Part shown: positions 5,404 to 5,452 of the stretch, one piece after another
How positions within the stretch are numbered: the stretch's first letter is position 1
How the letters are laid out: each line of letters begins with the position of its first letter
Assembly: GCA_039933315.1 (NCBI GenBank)
Contig: JBDTOI010000245.1
Coordinates: forward strand, 1 to 5,452
Reading direction: 5' to 3'
Source of the DNA: DASXRU01 sp039933315
GTDB lineage: Bacteria; Acidobacteriota; Blastocatellia; Pyrinomonadales; Pyrinomonadaceae
DNA: 5,452 nucleotides
Program-made: the position numbers and the translations under genes
The notes under the pieces: model-generated
The model's database searches: none
What the model saw: only the letters and a program-made list of their open reading frames with translations
What the model was told of the DNA's origin: nothing

Positions 5404-5452
5404 CCCAAAATGGCCTTCAACCAGGTCTCATTCAGTCGTGCCACCAGGATGC

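Noticed and set aside
5352..5452. Open minus-strand reading frame of 32 codons running across the tRNA half and off the window edge.
   Set aside because: It runs antisense through a recognisable tRNA-Leu 5' half and resembles no family I know; 32 open codons at an edge is expected by chance. It would matter only if the tRNA proved to be a remnant.
5410..5452. Possible plus-strand gene start at ATG 5410 (MAFNQVSFSRATRM...).
   Set aside because: No ribosome binding site, only 14 codons before the window ends, and it lies inside the interrupted tRNA region.

Overview
The window reads as chromosomal DNA from a moderately GC-rich, free-living bacterium. The mix of housekeeping genes with large palindromic repeats in every long intergenic gap resembles Acidobacteriota, but this is an impression from memory rather than a computed placement. 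There is no CRISPR array, phage gene, transposase or toxin module.

Layout: a small plus-strand gene at the left (44-517) encodes a stand-alone cyclic-nucleotide-binding-domain protein. It converges on a minus-strand row of four genes. In transcription order these are a Fur-family metalloregulator (4974-4471), an M28 / glutaminyl-cyclase-like lipoprotein (4305-3280), an isopropylmalate/tartrate-type decarboxylating dehydrogenase (3168-2065) and CinA (2061-826). The last two are 3 bases apart and almost certainly form one operon. The others are separated by 110-170 base gaps that carry inverted or tandem repeats. At the right edge (5364-5403) is the 5' half of a plus-strand tRNA-Leu(UAA); its sequence leaves the tRNA pattern just after the anticodon loop and the window ends 49 bases later.

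The noncoding DNA is the most unusual part. The convergent gap 518-825 is a nested palindrome with two concentric pairs of arms. The gap 3169-3279 holds an imperfect hairpin whose right arm reaches the stop codon of the lipoprotein gene. The gap 4306-4470 holds three tandem 9-base units related to the outer arms of the first palindrome, plus two short palindromes. The 389-base stretch 4975-5363 holds a likely Fur promoter flanked by matched repeats, a roughly 250-base element built from three nested inverted repeats, and a possible tRNA promoter.

The genes do not form an obvious single pathway. CinA (NMN recycling) and the NAD(P)-linked dehydrogenase share a loose link through NAD metabolism; the Fur regulator and the lipoprotein look like independent units. 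I did not find a convincing new multi-gene system. The items most worth following are the interrupted tRNA-Leu, the nested repeat elements, and the cofactor-site substitution in the dehydrogenase.
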